In this document: one piece after another, positions 38,991-48,261 of the stretch
How positions within the stretch are numbered: position 1 is the first letter of the stretch
Layout of the letters: each line of letters begins with the position of its first letter
Source of the DNA: Bacteroidales bacterium
Lineage (GTDB): Bacteria > Bacteroidota > Bacteroidia > Bacteroidales > UBA932
Reading direction: 5' to 3'
Assembly: GCA_017428325.1 (NCBI GenBank)
Contig: JAFRRA010000002.1
Span: forward strand, 372,001 to 436,000
Length of the DNA stretch: 64,000 nucleotides
The notes under the pieces: generated by a model
Seen by the model: only the letters and a program-made list of their open reading frames with translations
What the model was told of the DNA's origin: nothing
The model's database searches: none
Position numbers and translations under genes: made by a program

Positions 38991-40532
38991 CTACAGTTTC
39001 TTGCCGGCCAGTTCGCTGAGGCGGCTCCTTTCTCCCATAATCAGGTTGACGTGTTCGAAAAGCTTCTCTCCATAGAGCTTGTCGCTGATGTGGGTGAGCC
39101 CGTTGGAATACTTGTCCAGATATGGCTGGTCGATCTGCTGTACATCACCGGTAAAGACAATCTTGGTGCCCTCTCCGGCACGGGTGATGATGGTCTTTAC
39201 CTCGTGAGGGGTGAGGTTCTGGGCCTCGTCGATGATGAAATAGGTCTTCTGGAGGCTTCTTCCTCTGATGTAGGCGAGAGGGGAGATTTCCAGTTTCTTG
39301 GTCCTGATCATCTCCTCGATCTTGATATTCTCCTTGGATGAGATGCCGAAGTTCTTCTTTATGACAGCGATGTTGTCGTACAGTGGCTGCATGAACGGGG
39401 CTAGTTTCTCGTCTACGCTGCCAGGCAGGAAACCCATCTCCTCGTTCTGTAGGGTTATGACAGGCCTTGCCACCAGAATCTGCTCGTAGTGGTCTGCCTG
39501 TGCCAGGGCTCCGGCAACTGCAATCAGGGTCTTTCCGGTTCCGGCGGTTCCCGTAAGAGACACAAGCTCAACGTCTTTGTTCATAACGGCATCCATCGCG
39601 AACACCTGCTCCTCGTTTCTTGGAGAAACTCCGTACTGGGTCTGAGGAAGGACTCTCACAACCTTGCCGCTGCGGGCATCAAAGCGGGCCAGGATGATGT
39701 AGTCGCGTATAGGGTCACGGTCTTCCCCGTTCATATTGAGGTACTCGTCCTCGCCGTTGTTAGGATCTACATCCACGTGTGTCGTAGGAATCCTGAACAG
39801 TTGGTTGAACGCTGGCTTAGTGTTGAGTTTAAGGTCTTTGAAATCCACTCCATCTCCGTTCATCAGGGTGTGTATGGCTTTAAGCGGAACGTTTGTCAGC
39901 GGGATCACGCGGTCATAGTCCTGGGTAAACCTTTCCTCTCGGATATGGTCGTTCAGGTAATCCTGGGTGAACATACCCAGGGCCTTGGCCTTGAGTCGCA
40001 GGTTAACGTCCTTGGTTACAAGGCATACTGTGCGGTTAGGGAACTGGTTTTTGTACCAGATAGCGGTTGCAAGTATCCTATGGTCAGGAACATCGTTGGT
40101 AAAACAGTCCTTCAGTTCATCCGGGAACGGACGGTTGAGTGATACTATAATATTACCCATCCCGGGACCAAGGGAAAAACCATTCTCAGGATCGTAGAGC
40201 CTGTGCTCGGAAATCTCGTCTGCCTTTCTAACAAACTCGCGGGCGTTGTAGTTGATTGTGCCGTCGCCCTTCTTGAACTTGTCCAGTTCCTCTATAACAG
40301 CCAGAGGAATCACGAGGTCGTTCTCCTGGAACTTGAAGATGGAGCGCCAGTCGTGCAGGAGCACATTGGTGTCAAGCACAAAAATCTTTGGCTGTCTGGT
40401 CTTTACCTTAATAACGTTTTCCAGGCCTCCAAGTTTCTTGCTAGTGGTTTTGGTCTTACCCTTGGCCTTAGCCCTGCTCTTGGTTGTTTTTGTGGCAGTG
40501 CTTTTCCTTCTGTCCGTCTTAGTCTCTTTCAT
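38991..40532 (-). CDS. PhoH family protein with PIN domain
   Basis: A 513-residue protein with a Lys/Thr/Arg-rich N-terminus (about 1-45), a PIN nuclease domain (KIFVLDTNVLLHDW at about 49-62) and a C-terminal PhoH ATPase with Walker A LTGTAGTGKTLIA and Walker B YFIIDEAQN. PIN-PhoH (PhoH2-type) proteins couple RNA unwinding to cleavage and are linked to RNA turnover. The ATG overlaps the purL stop as ATGA, so it is translated with purL, although no functional link is obvious. The basic N-terminus may bind nucleic acid. Confidence 0.92.
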   Translation of the reverse strand: MKETKTDRRKSTATKTTKSRAKAKGKTKTTSKKLGGLENVIKVKTRQPKIFVLDTNVLLHDWRSIFKFQENDLVIPLAVIEELDKFKKGDGTINYNAREFVRKADEISEHRLYDPENGFSLGPGMGNIIVSLNRPFPDELKDCFTNDVPDHRILATAIWYKNQFPNRTVCLVTKDVNLRLKAKALGMFTQDYLNDHIREERFTQDYDRVIPLTNVPLKAIHTLMNGDGVDFKDLKLNTKPAFNQLFRIPTTHVDVDPNNGEDEYLNMNGEDRDPIRDYIILARFDARSGKVVRVLPQTQYGVSPRNEEQVFAMDAVMNKDVELVSLTGTAGTGKTLIAVAGALAQADHYEQILVARPVITLQNEEMGFLPGSVDEKLAPFMQPLYDNIAVIKKNFGISSKENIKIEEMIRTKKLEISPLAYIRGRSLQKTYFIIDEAQNLTPHEVKTIITRAGEGTKIVFTGDVQQIDQPYLDKYSNGLTHISDKLYGEKLFEHVNLIMGERSRLSELAGKKL

Positions 40533-43500
40533 ATTGAATGTTTTTGATTTTTCTCAGCGATGTTATTCTTGTTTTCTGCGCACCATTTGACAGCCGCCCT
40601 AAACATCTCTATCCAAGGGGTCACCTGGTCCGAGTATTTCCTATTGTCGGGGTAATAGGCCCAGTTCCAAGGCCTTATGCAGCGCTCCGGATGAGGCATC
40701 ATTGCAAGGTGCCTTCCGTCCGGAGAGCAGACTCCGGCGATGCCAAACGGGGAGCCGTTAGGGTTGGCCGGGTAGTTGTCGTAAGTGTACCGGAGAGCAA
40801 TATCCATATCCGGGGTTTTGCCGTCCGATGAGATGCCAACTATTCCTTTTATTTTCCTGACAGTTTGTGCCAGGTTGGCTGATGAACATTCTATGTGCTG
40901 TGCAGGGAAGTTGAAGCGTCCCTCTCCGTGAGCAACCCAAATGCCCAGGCGTGTGCCTTCCAGAGGCTTGAGCAGGATGGAATTGCTCTTTGGAATCTCC
41001 ACTCCAACAAATCCGCTCTCGAACTTGTGAGAAATGTTGTGGAGCATCTTCGGCGATTTCTCTCTCTGATCCGGAGTTATCAGCCCGAGTTCCGCCATAA
41101 GCTGGCATCCGTTGCAGATACCCAGGGAAAGAGTGTCTTTCCTGGCGTAGAAATCGTTGAGAGCCTTGTTGGCCTTCTCGTTGTATAGGAAGGCTCCTGC
41201 CCAGCCCTTTGCGCTTCCCAGGGTGTCTGCATTGGAGAATCCTCCCACAAACACAATCATCTGCACGTTTTTCAGAGTTTCCCTTCCGCTTGTAAGGTCT
41301 GTCATGTGGACGTCCTTTACGCGGAAACCGGCCAGATGCAGGCACCAGGCCATTTCACGGTCTCCGTTGCTGCCTTTCTCGCGTATGATGGCGGCAACCG
41401 GAGCGTTCTTTCTGTCGGCAGAAACGGCCTTTCCTTCAAATCCCTTCGGGAACTTGAACTCCAGAGGCTGCTTTTTGAAATTGGCGGCTCTCTGGCGGGC
41501 GCACAGGGCGTTAGTCTGGCGCAGCTCCATCTGGTAAGATGTTGAGTACCAGATATCCCGCATCTTGTCTATATTAATCCTGTAAGTATTCAGTATGTTA
41601 ATGAACCTCTTGCGGGAGTAGCGTCCGATTCTCATCATATACACGCCTTCCGGGTGCTTTTCGTCCGCCAGGGAAGACAGAATCTTGTCCACAGCCTTTA
41701 GCTTGCTGTCTCTTATCTGAAGAATTACTCCCGGCCTCTCGCTGAAGAAGAATTCCATAAGCGGCAGACTGGCTCCATAGATTTCCATTCCGCCATCGCG
41801 GTTTGCAAAGCACATCTCCAGCAGGGAGGTTATCATTCCGCCGGCTCCAATGTCGTGACCGGAGAGCACGAGTTTCTCTTTCACGAGTTTCTGTACGGCC
41901 TCAAAACACAGGGCGAAATACCCGGCGTCATCCACATCCGGAGCCTTGTCTCCGATCTGTCCGAGAACCTGGGCAAAGGCGCTACCGCCGAGTTCCGGAG
42001 CCGTACGTGTAAATGGTATGAATACGATTGTACTATTCTCAACAGCCTTAAGCACAGGAGATACCGTATTGCCCACATCCTCGACCGGTGCCGCAGCGGA
42101 TATGATAACCGTTCCCGGAGCAAGCACTTTTTCTCCGTCCGGATAGGTCTGGGTCATACTCATTGAGTCCTTGCCGGTAGGGACATTGATTCCCAGTTCC
42201 ACCGCAAAGTCGCTGACGGCCTTAACCGCCTTGTAGAGCCTTGCGTCCTCGCCCTTGTTGCGGCTCGGCCACATCCAGTTGGCGGAAAGGGAAACGCCCT
42301 TCAGGCCATCTTTCAGCGGAGCCCATACAATATTTGTAAGCGCCTCGGCGATGGACAGTCGGCTGCCGGCTGCAGAATCTATCAGTCCCGCTACAGGCGC
42401 GTGGCCAAGGGAGGTTGCGATACCTTCCTTGTTGTCATATCCGATGGCAGTGACAGCCAGGTTGTTAAGCGGAAACTGGATCTCGCCGCAGCACTGCTGA
42501 AGGGCTATCAGTCCTGTAACGGACCGGTCAACCTTGTCGGTGAGCCAGTCCTTGCAGGCCACGCTTTCCAGCCTGAGTACCATCTCAAGGTAATCGGTGA
42601 ACTTACCTGCACTGTATTTCAGCGGGTTGAAGCGGTACTCGGAGGTCTGCCCCTCCATAAATGTCTTCGGGGCGCTGCCAAACATATCCTTCATCTGAAG
42701 GTCGATGGCGCTCTCTCCCTTTTTCTCATCGCGGAGAAGGAATCTGTGGTCATCAGTAACCTCTCCGATTTCATAGAATGGAGCCCTTTCCCTCTCGGCG
42801 ATGTCTTTGAGCAGGGCCACATCTTTCTCCTTAAGTGCCAGTCCCATCCTTTCCTGGCTCTCGTTGCCGATGATTTCCTTAAGGCTCAAGGTAGGGTCGC
42901 CTACAGGGAGTTTGCTTATGTCCACCTTGCCTCCGGTTTCCTCCACGAGTTCGCTCAGGCAATTCAGATGGCCGCCTGCTCCGTGGTCGTGGACGGAGAT
43001 TATCGGGTTTTTGTCCATCTCGCTGAGGGCCCTGATGGCATTGTAATCCCTCTTCTGCATCTCTGCGTTGGCTCTCTGTATGGCGTTTAGTTCTATGGTG
43101 TTGCCATACTGGCCCGTGTTCACGCTGCTGACTGCTCCGCCGCCCATTCCGATTCGGTAGTTGTCTCCTCCGAGGAGTACCAGACGGTCTCCTGCAGACG
43201 GAACTTCCTTGGCTGCATCCGCTTTCTTGGCGAATCCCACGCCGCCTGCCAGCATTATCACCTTGTCATAGCCAAACTTCGGGTTGTCTTTCTCCACGCC
43301 CTTCTGATTAGCGGCATGCTCAAACGTCAGGAGAGATCCGCAGATTATCGTCTGCCCAAATTTGTTTCCAAAGTCGCTGGCTCCGTTAGATGCCTTTGTG
43401 AGGATCTCCTCCGGGCTCTGGTACAGCCACTTGCGTGGCTTGTCCTTCTGCCACGGCCTGAGAATCGGGTATGCATCCTTTGCGTTGAATCTCGGATAAC

Positions 43501-44377
43501 TGGTCATATAGACAGCAGTACCGGCAATAGGGAAGCTGCCCTTGCCTCCGGCCATACGGTCTCTGATTTCTCCGCCCGTTCCGGTTGCGGCACCGTTAAA
43601 TGGCTCAACGGTTGTAGGGAAGTTATGCGTCTCCGCCTTGAGGCTGATGACGGTTTCCCTTTCCTTGGTCTTGAAAAAAGACGGCTTGTCTCCCTTTTCC
43701 GGATAGAACATCTTTACCTTAGGGCCCTGGAGGAATGCGCAATTGTCCTTGTATGCGCTTACCACCAGGTTCGGGTTGAGTTTTGTGGTTTTCTTTATCA
43801 TCTGGAACAGAGATGATTCCATCTCCTTTCCGTCTATGATGAACGTTCCGTTGAATATCTTGTGGCGGCAGTGCTCGCTGTTTACCTGGCTGAATCCGAA
43901 CACCTCGCTGTCTGTAAGCGGACGGCCTATCTTCTTTGCCAATCCCTCGAGGTACCCGATCTCTTCCTTACTCAGAGCAAGTCCCTCCTTCTTGTTGTAT
44001 CGTGCCAGATCCTTGATGTAGACCACCTTGTCCGGCTTCTTGTTAACAGTGAAAATCTCCTGGTCAAGTCCCTCGTACAGCCTTTGCAGCATCTTGTCAT
44101 AAACCGCAGCACCCTTGTCAAAGACAGTAGGGAAGTATTCCTCCATCCTCACGATTCCCGGGATGTTCATATTCTGGGTAATCTCCACGGCAGTTGTGCT
44201 CCAAGGGGTTATCATCTCCCTTCTCGGACCGGTGAACTTCCCTTCCACAGCCTCGCCAGGAAGCAGCCTGGCATCGCCGAGCAACCATTTCAGAGCATTT
44301 ATATCATTGTCAGAGAGTCTATCAGAGCATTTTACGGCAACAACGCTGCCCACCTTTGATTTGAAGAACAGAATCAT
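40529..44377 (-). CDS. purL: Phosphoribosylformylglycinamidine synthase, large single-chain form
   Basis: I use the ATG at 44377 (MILFFKSKVG); one four codons upstream is possible. The product of about 1282 residues combines the linker and FGAM synthase domains (SVNSEHCRHK-type motif QVNSEHCRHK, AETHNFPTTVEPFNGAATGTGGEIRD), two PurM-like repeats and a C-terminal glutaminase (GICNGCQ, PHPERC). It makes FGAM from FGAR, ATP and glutamine in purine synthesis. This is the long type found in Proteobacteria and Bacteroidales, which needs no PurS/PurQ. The ATCGCTGAG word at 40553 encodes Ile-Ala-Glu close to the C-terminus. Confidence 0.96.
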   Translation of the reverse strand: MILFFKSKVGSVVAVKCSDRLSDNDINALKWLLGDARLLPGEAVEGKFTGPRREMITPWSTTAVEITQNMNIPGIVRMEEYFPTVFDKGAAVYDKMLQRLYEGLDQEIFTVNKKPDKVVYIKDLARYNKKEGLALSKEEIGYLEGLAKKIGRPLTDSEVFGFSQVNSEHCRHKIFNGTFIIDGKEMESSLFQMIKKTTKLNPNLVVSAYKDNCAFLQGPKVKMFYPEKGDKPSFFKTKERETVISLKAETHNFPTTVEPFNGAATGTGGEIRDRMAGGKGSFPIAGTAVYMTSYPRFNAKDAYPILRPWQKDKPRKWLYQSPEEILTKASNGASDFGNKFGQTIICGSLLTFEHAANQKGVEKDNPKFGYDKVIMLAGGVGFAKKADAAKEVPSAGDRLVLLGGDNYRIGMGGGAVSSVNTGQYGNTIELNAIQRANAEMQKRDYNAIRALSEMDKNPIISVHDHGAGGHLNCLSELVEETGGKVDISKLPVGDPTLSLKEIIGNESQERMGLALKEKDVALLKDIAERERAPFYEIGEVTDDHRFLLRDEKKGESAIDLQMKDMFGSAPKTFMEGQTSEYRFNPLKYSAGKFTDYLEMVLRLESVACKDWLTDKVDRSVTGLIALQQCCGEIQFPLNNLAVTAIGYDNKEGIATSLGHAPVAGLIDSAAGSRLSIAEALTNIVWAPLKDGLKGVSLSANWMWPSRNKGEDARLYKAVKAVSDFAVELGINVPTGKDSMSMTQTYPDGEKVLAPGTVIISAAAPVEDVGNTVSPVLKAVENSTIVFIPFTRTAPELGGSAFAQVLGQIGDKAPDVDDAGYFALCFEAVQKLVKEKLVLSGHDIGAGGMITSLLEMCFANRDGGMEIYGASLPLMEFFFSERPGVILQIRDSKLKAVDKILSSLADEKHPEGVYMMRIGRYSRKRFINILNTYRINIDKMRDIWYSTSYQMELRQTNALCARQRAANFKKQPLEFKFPKGFEGKAVSADRKNAPVAAIIREKGSNGDREMAWCLHLAGFRVKDVHMTDLTSGRETLKNVQMIVFVGGFSNADTLGSAKGWAGAFLYNEKANKALNDFYARKDTLSLGICNGCQLMAELGLITPDQREKSPKMLHNISHKFESGFVGVEIPKSNSILLKPLEGTRLGIWVAHGEGRFNFPAQHIECSSANLAQTVRKIKGIVGISSDGKTPDMDIALRYTYDNYPANPNGSPFGIAGVCSPDGRHLAMMPHPERCIRPWNWAYYPDNRKYSDQVTPWIEMFRAAVKWCAENKNNIAEKNQKHSI

Positions 44378-44500
44378 ATCGCAGAACATAATATCCTTGC
44401 GAATTTACGCATAAAAACCATAGGTTTTGCATATCCCGCATTGCTGGCAGGGAGAATTTATCAACCATGCCGTGTTGAAAAATAATCGGCGAGAAATACT

Positions 44501-44508
44501 TAAATTTG
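44501..44508 (+). promoter_or_regulatory. -7 promoter element for folC
   Basis: TAAATTTG, 24 bases before the ATG at 44533, with GTTG about 23 bases upstream. The in-frame TTG at 44506 lies within it and is therefore not the start. Confidence 0.5.
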
Positions 44509-44532
44509 TATGTGTATAGTTTACGTGGCAGT

Positions 44533-45966
44533 ATGACAGACAGCGAATACAATAAAGTGCTGGAGGAGATCTACGAGAGGTTTCCGTCTTTCCAGGTGGT
44601 AGGGGACAGGGCCTACAAGCCCGGCCTGGAGAATATGAGGGAACTGGACAAGGCTCTGGGCTTTCCGTCCAGAGATTTCCGCACTGTGCACGTTGCCGGA
44701 ACCAACGGCAAAGGCTCCGTAAGCCATATGATTGCCTCAGCCCTGATGCAACTGCCAAAGAACCCTGACTGTAAACTAAGCGTAGGCCTATACACTTCCC
44801 CGCATCTTGTAGATTTCCGGGAAAGGATCAAGGTCAACGGCCAGGTGGTGGAAAAGGAATGGGTGTATGACTTCCTTATCCGCAATAAACCTCTCTTTGA
44901 GGACCTTAACGCATCATTCTTCGAGATCACTACTGCAATGGCATTCTGCTGGTTCTCCTTCTGCAAGGTGGACGTGGCTGTGATTGAATGCGGGCTTGGC
45001 GGCCGTCTGGACAGCACCAACATTATAACCCCAATGGCAAGCGTCATAACCAACATCGGTTTTGACCATATGCAGTATCTGGGAGGCACCCTTGAGGAGA
45101 TCGCTTCGGAAAAGGCCGGCATCATCAAGCCCGGCGTTCCGGTCATAATCGGTGAGACAGGGGAAGTTGAGAGAGTTTTCATTGACAAGGCATCCAGTTG
45201 TGCTACAGATATTTACTTTGCAGAAAAACTTAATCCTTACAACCTGTCTCCTGACGGAGTTTTCCGCAGTTTTTCGCATCGCGATATAGACAATAGAGAG
45301 GAGGCACTGAGGTCTGTTGTCAGCCTTGCAACCTGTCTTCTGGGCAGTGTGGATTTGGATAATATGGATCTTAAGGGAGACTGCCAGAAGAAAAACATCA
45401 AGACAGTTTGCTGCGCCCTGGCGGTTGTTCTCCGGAAGATGTTGGAAGACAGCCAGTCAGACCTATCTGAAAGAACAATAACGGAAATGGTGGAAGCCAT
45501 AGAGAACGCCGCCAGAATTACAGGCCTCAGAGGCAGATGGGAAAGACTCAGCGACAATCCTCTCGTCATCTGCGACATAGGCCATAATGCCCACGGAATG
45601 AAACTGCTGATGCCACAGGTTGACCGGACATTTGCCCAGAGACTTGAGGAGTATGTTTCCCTGCCGGAAAAGCCTCGGCTCATAATGATCTTCGGCGTGA
45701 TGAAGGACAAGGACCTGGCATCCGAGGTTGAATATCTGCCTAAAGACGCATTTTATCTATATGTAAATGCCTCCACTCCGAGAGCCCTGCCGGCGGCAGA
45801 ACTTCGGGAAAAGATGCAGGCATTCGGTTTCAATGGTGAAACCGCACCCCAAGCTGGAAGCATAAGTGCTGGCCTTCAGTGGGTTAAGGATAATGTCCGC
45901 CCTCAGGATTTCGTGTTCATAGGCGGCAGTTCCTATGTTGTGGCAGAGGTGCTGAAGTTTTTTTGA
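44533..45966 (+). CDS. folC: Folylpolyglutamate synthase / dihydrofolate synthase
   Basis: A 477-residue Mur-ligase-like protein. It shows the P-loop HVAGTNGKGSVSHM, LYTSPHLVDFRERI, ECGLGGRLDSTN, TNIGFDHMQYLG and the C-terminal domain with DIGHNAHG. It adds glutamate to dihydropteroate or folates. The length is somewhat above the usual 420-440 residues because of a longer middle region (about 230-330). tRNA-Val follows 70 bases downstream on the same strand from its own promoter. The ATG chosen lies after the -7 element. Confidence 0.93.
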   Translation: MTDSEYNKVLEEIYERFPSFQVVGDRAYKPGLENMRELDKALGFPSRDFRTVHVAGTNGKGSVSHMIASALMQLPKNPDCKLSVGLYTSPHLVDFRERIKVNGQVVEKEWVYDFLIRNKPLFEDLNASFFEITTAMAFCWFSFCKVDVAVIECGLGGRLDSTNIITPMASVITNIGFDHMQYLGGTLEEIASEKAGIIKPGVPVIIGETGEVERVFIDKASSCATDIYFAEKLNPYNLSPDGVFRSFSHRDIDNREEALRSVVSLATCLLGSVDLDNMDLKGDCQKKNIKTVCCALAVVLRKMLEDSQSDLSERTITEMVEAIENAARITGLRGRWERLSDNPLVICDIGHNAHGMKLLMPQVDRTFAQRLEEYVSLPEKPRLIMIFGVMKDKDLASEVEYLPKDAFYLYVNASTPRALPAAELREKMQAFGFNGETAPQAGSISAGLQWVKDNVRPQDFVFIGGSSYVVAEVLKFF

Positions 45967-45996
45967 AGAAATACTTGCAAGTTTGAAAAATTACAC

Positions 45997-46004
45997 TACC
46001 TTTG
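45997..46004 (+). promoter_or_regulatory. -7 promoter element for tRNA-Val
   Basis: TACCTTTG, with TTG at 45975-45977 and a 19-base spacer, 32 bases before the mature tRNA. Confidence 0.6.
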
Positions 46005-46036
46005 CAGTCCCAATTCGGCCGTAGTGGCCACGATTC

Positions 46037-46111
46037 GGGAGCTTAGCTCAGTTGGTTTAGAGCATCTGCCTTACAAGCAGAGGGTCATAGGTTCGACTCC
46101 TATAGCTCCCA
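46037..46111 (+). tRNA. tRNA-Val (anticodon TAC)
   Basis: Acceptor GGGAGCT/AGCTCCC, anticodon arm CTGCC-TTACAAG-CAGAG with TAC, T-arm GGTTCGACTCC, discriminator A. CCA is not encoded. Confidence 0.96.
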
Positions 46112-46113
46112 CT

Positions 46114-46155
46114 AAAAAAGCCTTTCAGAGTTTTCTGAGAGGCTTTTTCTTTTTC
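46114..46155. terminator. Bidirectional terminator between tRNA-Val and the YbaK-type gene
   Basis: Stem AAAAAGCCTTTCAGAG/CTGAGAGGCTTTTT with T-runs on both strands, so it serves both convergent units. Confidence 0.8.
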
Positions 46156-46156
46156 A

Positions 46157-46654
46157 TTATACTTCAATTACCGTAGGAGTATGCCCGGTAATCTCGGGAA
46201 TCTTAAGTAGCAGTTCTGTGGGGACTTTCATATAACTGGTAAGAGTGCCGTCCGGGCAGCCGATACAGTCCAGATTGTCCAGAACATCCTTGTCTATGAT
46301 GTACCGTACCTTATGCCCGGGATCCAAAAGCAGGCAGAAAACCGTAGCGGCCCCATGTTCCGCGCCCATCATTTCCATAAGCTTCTCCGATGGCGCAAAT
46401 GATACCCTGGATATCTGTAGGGCCTTCCCGAAGTCCTTGGTGCTGAATGGCTTGTTCCCGCGTGTTATGAACAGATAGAAAGCAGTCTGCTGGCGGTTGC
46501 AAAGGAAGATATTCTTTACGACCTCGCATCCCAGTTTTTCTCCAATGGCGATACAATCCTCCATACTTGCCGCTGGGGAATTGTCAATGCGTTCAAAAGC
46601 AGTTCCCAGAGTGGCCAGGGCATTATATGCCTTCTCCTGAAGCAGATTGCTCAT
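46157..46654 (-). CDS. YbaK/ProX-domain aminoacyl-tRNA deacylase
   Basis: I choose the ATG at 46654 (MSNLLQEKAYN), giving 165 residues, the usual ProXp/PrdX length. The in-frame extension upstream would overlap the M48 gene. The domain shows GTAFERIDNSPA, KNIFLCNRQQTAFYLFI, ISRVSFAPSEKLMEMMG and the C-terminal TVIEV. Such proteins hydrolyse Ala- or Cys-tRNA(Pro) mischarged by prolyl-tRNA synthetase. The conserved Lys (K in VVKNIF) is present. It follows the M48 peptidase gene by about 50 bases on the same strand. Confidence 0.85.
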   Translation of the reverse strand: MSNLLQEKAYNALATLGTAFERIDNSPAASMEDCIAIGEKLGCEVVKNIFLCNRQQTAFYLFITRGNKPFSTKDFGKALQISRVSFAPSEKLMEMMGAEHGAATVFCLLLDPGHKVRYIIDKDVLDNLDCIGCPDGTLTSYMKVPTELLLKIPEITGHTPTVIEV

Positions 46655-46703
46655 CCGCTCCGGAGGAGTTGTAATGATATCGCTGACCTGAATCAAAGAT
46701 TCG

Positions 46704-47504
46704 CTATTTCTTCGTGGCAGGCCTCTTGTAGCCGTCCTTCTCTGCACGGGAAACCATCTTGGAGATTCTCTTGGCGGTGTCCGGGTGAGAGGAGAAGAGG
46801 TTGTTTACGGCGCTGGAAGTGTTGGCGTTGGCATTCAGACTCTCGAGTTTCTCAAATGCCATTGCCATATAGTAAGGATTCTTGCCGTTCTTAACAAGGA
46901 AGTCATAGCCGTAGTCGTCTGCCTCGCTCTCCTGCTTGCGTGAGAATGAGCTGCTTGCAAGCTGCTGGCCAAGGTCGCCGAGCTGGGAGGCTGACAGGGA
47001 TGCAACTGTTCCGCCGGCTGCCATGAGGCCGTAACGTGCTGCAACCACAAGCATAGCCTGCTGGAACTGTTTCTTTGTGTGCTTGAGACCTACGTGGCCG
47101 ATCTCGTGCCCTAGGACGCCGAGGACTTCATCGTCCGTCATAAGGTCCATAAGGCCACTGTAAACCCTTACGCTGCCGTCTGCACAGGCGAAAGCGTTAA
47201 CCTGGTTTGTCTTGTAGACCTTGAAGTTCAGAGGAGTGCCGTCAACTTCGGTAATGCCGGCAGTGAGTTTCCTAAGACGCTTGGTGTAAGGGTCGTTTTC
47301 GCCGAGAACGGTGTTCTGTTTGTCTTCGCTTGCAATGTACTGGCCAACATATGCCTTGATTTCAGCATCAGACAGAGTTGCAGCCTGAATGGCCTGCATT
47401 CCGCCTGCCAGAAGGGCCTCGGTGTTGAGAGTTCCGCATGAAGAAGTGGAAAATACTGCAGCGAGAACAATAATTGCTGTAGATAATGCCCTGAGAGTTT
47501 TCAT
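46704..47504 (-). CDS. M48 family metallopeptidase lipoprotein
   Basis: A 266-residue protein with a lipoprotein signal (Cys23 in STSSCGT), zinc motif HEIGH (His133, Glu134, His137) and the third ligand in ESEADDYG. No transmembrane segments beyond the signal. It resembles the YcaL/LoiP/BepA-type envelope proteases that degrade misfolded outer-membrane proteins. The C-terminal region carries the SSHPDTAKRIS motif typical of the family. It is divergent from the small lipoprotein gene at 47668, with 163 bases between. Confidence 0.92.
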   Translation of the reverse strand: MKTLRALSTAIIVLAAVFSTSSCGTLNTEALLAGGMQAIQAATLSDAEIKAYVGQYIASEDKQNTVLGENDPYTKRLRKLTAGITEVDGTPLNFKVYKTNQVNAFACADGSVRVYSGLMDLMTDDEVLGVLGHEIGHVGLKHTKKQFQQAMLVVAARYGLMAAGGTVASLSASQLGDLGQQLASSSFSRKQESEADDYGYDFLVKNGKNPYYMAMAFEKLESLNANANTSSAVNNLFSSHPDTAKRISKMVSRAEKDGYKRPATKK

Positions 47505-47583
47505 AAATGAATTATTTGTTTTTGTAAATATTTCTGTTGATAACTATATGGTTTGGATAGGAGAATCTTCTATATGTTTTTAC

Positions 47584-47591
47584 TAAATTTG
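47584..47591 (+). promoter_or_regulatory. -7 promoter element for the small lipoprotein gene
   Basis: TAAATTTG, 76 bases before the ATG, leaving an untranslated leader of about 70 bases that holds a palindrome. Confidence 0.5.
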
Positions 47592-47616
47592 TACGATTAG
47601 TATAATGCGTGTCTTA

Positions 47617-47641
47617 GCGTGTGCGGAACGTTCCGCTACGC
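47617..47641. promoter_or_regulatory. Palindrome in the leader of the small lipoprotein gene
   Basis: A perfect 14-base palindrome GCGGAACGTTCCGC (47623-47636), extended by GCGT/ACGC on its flanks, lies between the -7 element and the ATG. It could be an operator or, in RNA, a stable stem. No T-run follows, so it is not a terminator. Confidence 0.5.
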
Positions 47642-47667
47642 AAGTCTGAAACAAATTTATAAAAAAA

Positions 47668-48234
47668 ATGAGAGCAATACAATTATCCCTGCTTGCAGTT
47701 TTGTCTTTGGCTATGATTTCCTGCGTAGGTCCTGTAAAAGAAAATCTTCCCCAGAAGATAGATGATTTTGTAATCAAGGCCCAGGTAAACTGCAAGGACT
47801 ATACACAGGCAGACTGGGAGCAATCCGCCAAGGAGTATGAGGCCCTTATGGAAGAATACAACAAGAAAGAGAGCACTTTCACGGCTGAGGAAAAGCAGAA
47901 AGTTGCAAATGCTGCGGGCCGTTATCATGCTCTCCTTGTGGAGAATGCTATTGACCAGTCCTCTGCTGAGATAAAGGCCCTGCTAAAGGAACTGGCGGAC
48001 CAGAGCAAGCTTCTGCCTGCCTTTATGGACGGCTTCAAGGACGTGCTCCAGGGCGATTCTGTAAAGCTTGAGAATATATTCAGCGACATATTCGCATCCG
48101 ATCCTGTCAAAGAGATAATCGGCAGTATCGGCTCCCTTTTCGGCGGCCTGGGAAGTGTCCTGGAGGATGACGGAGAGATCGAGACAGTGGTGGATACCCT
48201 CGGACCAGCCGAACCGATTGATGTTGCACAGTAA
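47668..48234 (+). CDS. Small helical lipoprotein, DUF6565-like
   Basis: A 188-residue protein with a lipoprotein signal (Cys19 in MISCVG). A predicted helical bundle follows (KIDDFVIKAQ, YTQADWEQSAKEYEALMEEY, EEKQKVANAAGRYHALL), then a Gly-rich hydrophobic stretch (IGSIGSLFGGLG) and an acidic tail. It resembles the DUF6565 lipoproteins of Bacteroidota, whose function is unknown. It lies just upstream of the rhamnose genes but has its own promoter, so it need not belong to them. Confidence 0.7.
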   Translation: MRAIQLSLLAVLSLAMISCVGPVKENLPQKIDDFVIKAQVNCKDYTQADWEQSAKEYEALMEEYNKKESTFTAEEKQKVANAAGRYHALLVENAIDQSSAEIKALLKELADQSKLLPAFMDGFKDVLQGDSVKLENIFSDIFASDPVKEIIGSIGSLFGGLGSVLEDDGEIETVVDTLGPAEPIDVAQ

Positions 48235-48261
48235 CAGAAACAGTAACCAATTGACAGCATA

